From Massilia phyllostachyos (GTDB lineage Bacteria > Pseudomonadota > Gammaproteobacteria > Burkholderiales > Burkholderiaceae_D): a stretch of DNA of 64,000 nt. Below, one piece after another: positions 61,926-64,000 of the stretch. The stretch's first letter is position 1, and each line of letters opens with the position of its first letter. The notes below the pieces were generated by a model that saw only the letters and a program-made list of their open reading frames with translations, ran no database searches and was not told the origin of the DNA. The stretch covers positions 558,001-622,000 of the forward strand of contig NZ_JAJNOC010000001.1 of NCBI RefSeq assembly GCF_021044825.1, read 5' to 3'. Made by a program: the position numbers and the translations under genes.

Positions 61926-62720
61926 TCAGCTTACGCGATAAGTGCCGGTCCAGGTTTCGCCGGGCGCCAGGGTATGCGGCTCGAGCAGCGCCGGCTCGAT
62001 GCACACGAAACGCTGGTATTCGTCGTCCGCCATGTCGGCCAGGGCCGCGGTGTCCGCCGCGCCCGGATTCCACACGACCGCGTCGAGGAAGCCGCTCTGT
62101 TCGAGCAGCAGGGTGCGCTCGCCGGTCGCCAGGGTGGCGCGGCCGCTCACGTGCTGATAGACCTCGTCGAGCTTGTCGATGATCGAGATCTCGTCCGACG
62201 AGATGCCCTCGATGCGCACCGCGCACACGTCCGGCACCAGGTGGTAGGTGTGCAGGGCGGCGGAGAAGGGGAAGGATGCGCCGCCCGCGTTGCGCACGGT
62301 GAGCGTCATGGACAGCGCGTTGGCGCACACCGCCACGCGCAGCAGCAGGGCAAAGTCGTGGGCCCAGGCCTGGCGCACCGGCTCGGCCAGCATGCGCGGC
62401 GCGAGCAGGAATTCGGCCCAGGCGGTATCGCCATCGAGGCCGCTGGCGGCCAGCTCCCAGGTGCTGACGCGCGCGAAGCCGTGGCGCATGCCGGCGCCGC
62501 GTTCGGCGAACTGGGGGAAGATCACCGGCACGCCGCCGCGGATCGCCTTGCCGCCGTCCAGCGCGGAGTTCGCACTGAGGAACATGCGCTCGCCGCCGTC
62601 CGCCCCCGTCCACGACACCAGGTGAGCGCCGTACAGCGTCACGATGGCCTGGGCGCCGTCCGGCGCCGCGATGCGGATGGCGGGCAGCTGCCCGAAGGTG
62701 ATGGCGGTGGCGTGGGTCAT
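61926..62720 (-). CDS. D-hexose-6-phosphate mutarotase (YeaD-like)
   Basis: The 264-residue aldose-1-epimerase-like protein interconverts alpha and beta anomers of hexose-6-phosphates. Signatures are YGAHLVSWTGADGGERMFLS, IRGGVPVIFPQFAERGAGMR then HGFARVSTWEL, and ALHTYHLVPDVCAVRIEGI, with catalytic His in HGFAR and HTYH. WNPGAADTAALADMADDEYQ then RFVCIEPALLEPHTLAPGE closes the domain. The ATG at 62720 fits the family start. It lies 11 bases downstream of the amidase stop, so it is probably co-transcribed with amiC. Confidence 0.92.
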   Translation of the reverse strand: MTHATAITFGQLPAIRIAAPDGAQAIVTLYGAHLVSWTGADGGERMFLSANSALDGGKAIRGGVPVIFPQFAERGAGMRHGFARVSTWELAASGLDGDTAWAEFLLAPRMLAEPVRQAWAHDFALLLRVAVCANALSMTLTVRNAGGASFPFSAALHTYHLVPDVCAVRIEGISSDEISIIDKLDEVYQHVSGRATLATGERTLLLEQSGFLDAVVWNPGAADTAALADMADDEYQRFVCIEPALLEPHTLAPGETWTGTYRVS

Positions 62721-62731
62721 GGTTGATAAAA

Positions 62732-64000
62732 TCAGGTCTGGCGGTTCTTGGCCATCGGCGGGTTGTCGGCGAAATAGCGCTTGATGCCCTTGGTAATGGC
62801 GTCGGCCAGCTGGTTCTGGTAGCCGTCGTCGCGCAGGCGCGCTTCCTCGTCGGGGTTCGAGATGAAGGCGGTTTCGACCAGGATCGAGGGGATGTCCGGC
62901 GCCTTGAGCACGGCGAAGCCGGCCTGCTCGACGGCGGCCTTGTGCAGGCGGTTGATGCCGCCGATCTCCTTCAGCACGGCCTTGCCGACCTTCATGCTGT
63001 CGTTGATCTGGGCCGTGGTCGACAGGTCGAACAGCACGCTGGCGAGCTGCTTGTCCTGCACCGCGGCGGTGTTGGCGCCGCCGATCAGGTCGGCCTTGTT
63101 CTGGTCGTTGGCCAGCCAGCGCGCCGCGCTCGAACTCGCGCCCTTCTCGGACAGCACGAAGACCGAGGAGCCGCGCGCGGTGGGCGAGACCCAGGCGTCG
63201 GCGTGGATCGAGACGAACAGGTCGGCCTGCACCTGGCGCGCCTTCTGCACGCGCTGGCCGAGCGGGACGAAGAAGTCGCCGTCGCGGGTCAGCATCACGC
63301 GGGTATTGGGCATCTGCTCGAGTTTGGCCTTGAGGCGCTTGGCGACCGCCAGCACGATGTCCTTCTCGCGCGCGCCGGTGGCGCCGATCGCGCCCGGGTC
63401 TTCGCCGCCGTGGCCCGGGTCGAGCGCGATGGTCACCATCCGCACCACCTTCTGCGCCGGCGCCTTGGCGACCTGCTTGCCCGGCGTCGGCTGGATCGCC
63501 TGCGGCGGCGGGGTGCCGTTCTGGGCCGACATCTCGGATTCGAGCTTGGCGATGGCGTCCGGCACCACGCCGGTCTGGGCCGGCGGCGCGGCCGGCAGGG
63601 GCGAGGCCGGGTTGGCGCTGCCCACCGCGGCGGCCGGGGCGTCGGTGCTCCACTCGCCCTTCTGAATCATGGCGGCGAGCGGATCGACCGGCCTCACCGG
63701 GTACAGGTCGAAGATCAGGCGGTGCTGGTAGCCGGCCACCGGCGCCAGCGTAAACACCTGCGGCTTGATCTCTTCCTTCAGGTCGAACACCAGGCGCACC
63801 ACGTTCGGCCGGTTCTGGCCGACGCGCACCTGCTTGATGTAGGGGTCGTTCGATTCGACCTTGGCGACCAGGCTTTTCAGGGTGGCGTTGAGCGCCAGGC
63901 CGTCGATGTCGACCACCAGGCGCGGCGGATCGGTCACCAGGAAATGGGTGGTTTTCAGCTCGCTGTCGTTTTCCAGCGTGACGCGGGTGTAGTCCGGCGC
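62732..64000 (-). CDS. amiC: N-acetylmuramoyl-L-alanine amidase (AmiC-type), 5' end outside window
   Basis: The frame is open through the right edge (APDYTRVTLENDSELKTTHF at 64000 inward), so the N-terminus and signal peptide lie outside. An AMIN domain (about 63700-64000) that targets peptidoglycan at the septum is followed by a Pro-rich linker and an Amidase_3 domain: IALDPGHGGEDPGAIGATG with the zinc His and Glu, MLTRDGDFFVPLGQRVQKAR, LFVSIHADAWV and ILVETAFISNPDEEARL. It cleaves peptides from MurNAc during cell separation. In many proteobacteria amiB/C precedes mutL; here mutL is 13 kb away. Confidence 0.95.
   Translation of the reverse strand, partial: APDYTRVTLENDSELKTTHFLVTDPPRLVVDIDGLALNATLKSLVAKVESNDPYIKQVRVGQNRPNVVRLVFDLKEEIKPQVFTLAPVAGYQHRLIFDLYPVRPVDPLAAMIQKGEWSTDAPAAAVGSANPASPLPAAPPAQTGVVPDAIAKLESEMSAQNGTPPPQAIQPTPGKQVAKAPAQKVVRMVTIALDPGHGGEDPGAIGATGAREKDIVLAVAKRLKAKLEQMPNTRVMLTRDGDFFVPLGQRVQKARQVQADLFVSIHADAWVSPTARGSSVFVLSEKGASSSAARWLANDQNKADLIGGANTAAVQDKQLASVLFDLSTTAQINDSMKVGKAVLKEIGGINRLHKAAVEQAGFAVLKAPDIPSILVETAFISNPDEEARLRDDGYQNQLADAITKGIKRYFADNPPMAKNRQT

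Noticed and set aside
1-64000. CRISPR array, prophage or insertion sequence
   Set aside because: No regularly spaced repeats, phage structural genes, integrase or transposase were seen. The only repeats are short palindromes.

Overview
The window looks like a chromosomal segment of a high-GC betaproteobacterium, most likely Oxalobacteraceae of the Massilia/Telluria/Duganella type. This rests on the betaproteobacterial forms of H-NS, GlyQ/GlyS and RuvX-PyrR-PyrB, a PEP-CTERM protein, and the gene orders seen; it is an inference from family resemblance, not a database result. Nearly all genes are intact and chromosomal. I see no prophage, insertion sequence or CRISPR array. Two kinds of dispersed palindromic repeat occur between genes.

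Layout. 1-3377: 3' part of a ChpA/PilL-type chemotaxis hybrid kinase. 3378-5021: a palindromic repeat cluster and a convergent photolyase. 5274-9875: yqgE-ruvX-pyrR-pyrB-pyrX-plsC, a tightly packed pyrimidine cluster whose dihydroorotase-like member lacks its metal-binding histidines. 9970-12724: ilvD and convergent apaH. 12951-18918: envelope sugar genes (a WecA-like sugar-phosphate transferase, phosphomannomutase/phosphoglucomutase, heptosyltransferase WaaC, Kdo transferase WaaA) plus an H-NS family protein. 19040-24388 (minus): glyQ-glyS-gmhB-plsC-YgjP-like metalloprotease. 24527-29990 (minus): the conserved miaB-phoH-ybeY-corC-lnt cluster.

30604-36535 is more individual: a small HTH-like protein behind a 613-base leader, an HDOD signalling pair, a GST, a DUF1697 protein, a small PEP-CTERM protein, and a divergent FtsH-like membrane AAA protease with a perfect 18-base palindrome in its upstream region. 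36822-42809 holds a KefB/YbaL-type antiporter, then a TetR regulator divergent from a thiolase/acyl-CoA dehydrogenase/alpha-methylacyl-CoA racemase operon with a perfect palindrome between them. 42845-46435 has a DUF445 protein, small proteins and two adjacent immunity-type genes (Imm50-like and SUFU) without a recognisable toxin. Two identical tRNA genes with CAT anticodon follow.

46840-49700 is mutL-miaA (minus) and 62732-64000 is the 3' part of an AmiC-type amidase (minus). These are neighbours in many proteobacteria; here about 13 kb of accessory genes separates them: cyclophilin, DedA, alpha-carbonic anhydrase, a LytS/LytTR-type two-component pair coupled to an acyltransferase, a TonB-dependent receptor, an M1 aminopeptidase and a hexose-6-phosphate mutarotase.

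The best candidates for something not well described are the FtsH-like protease with its palindrome, the orphan immunity pair, the long-leader HTH-like gene with a structured 3' region, and the two repeat families.
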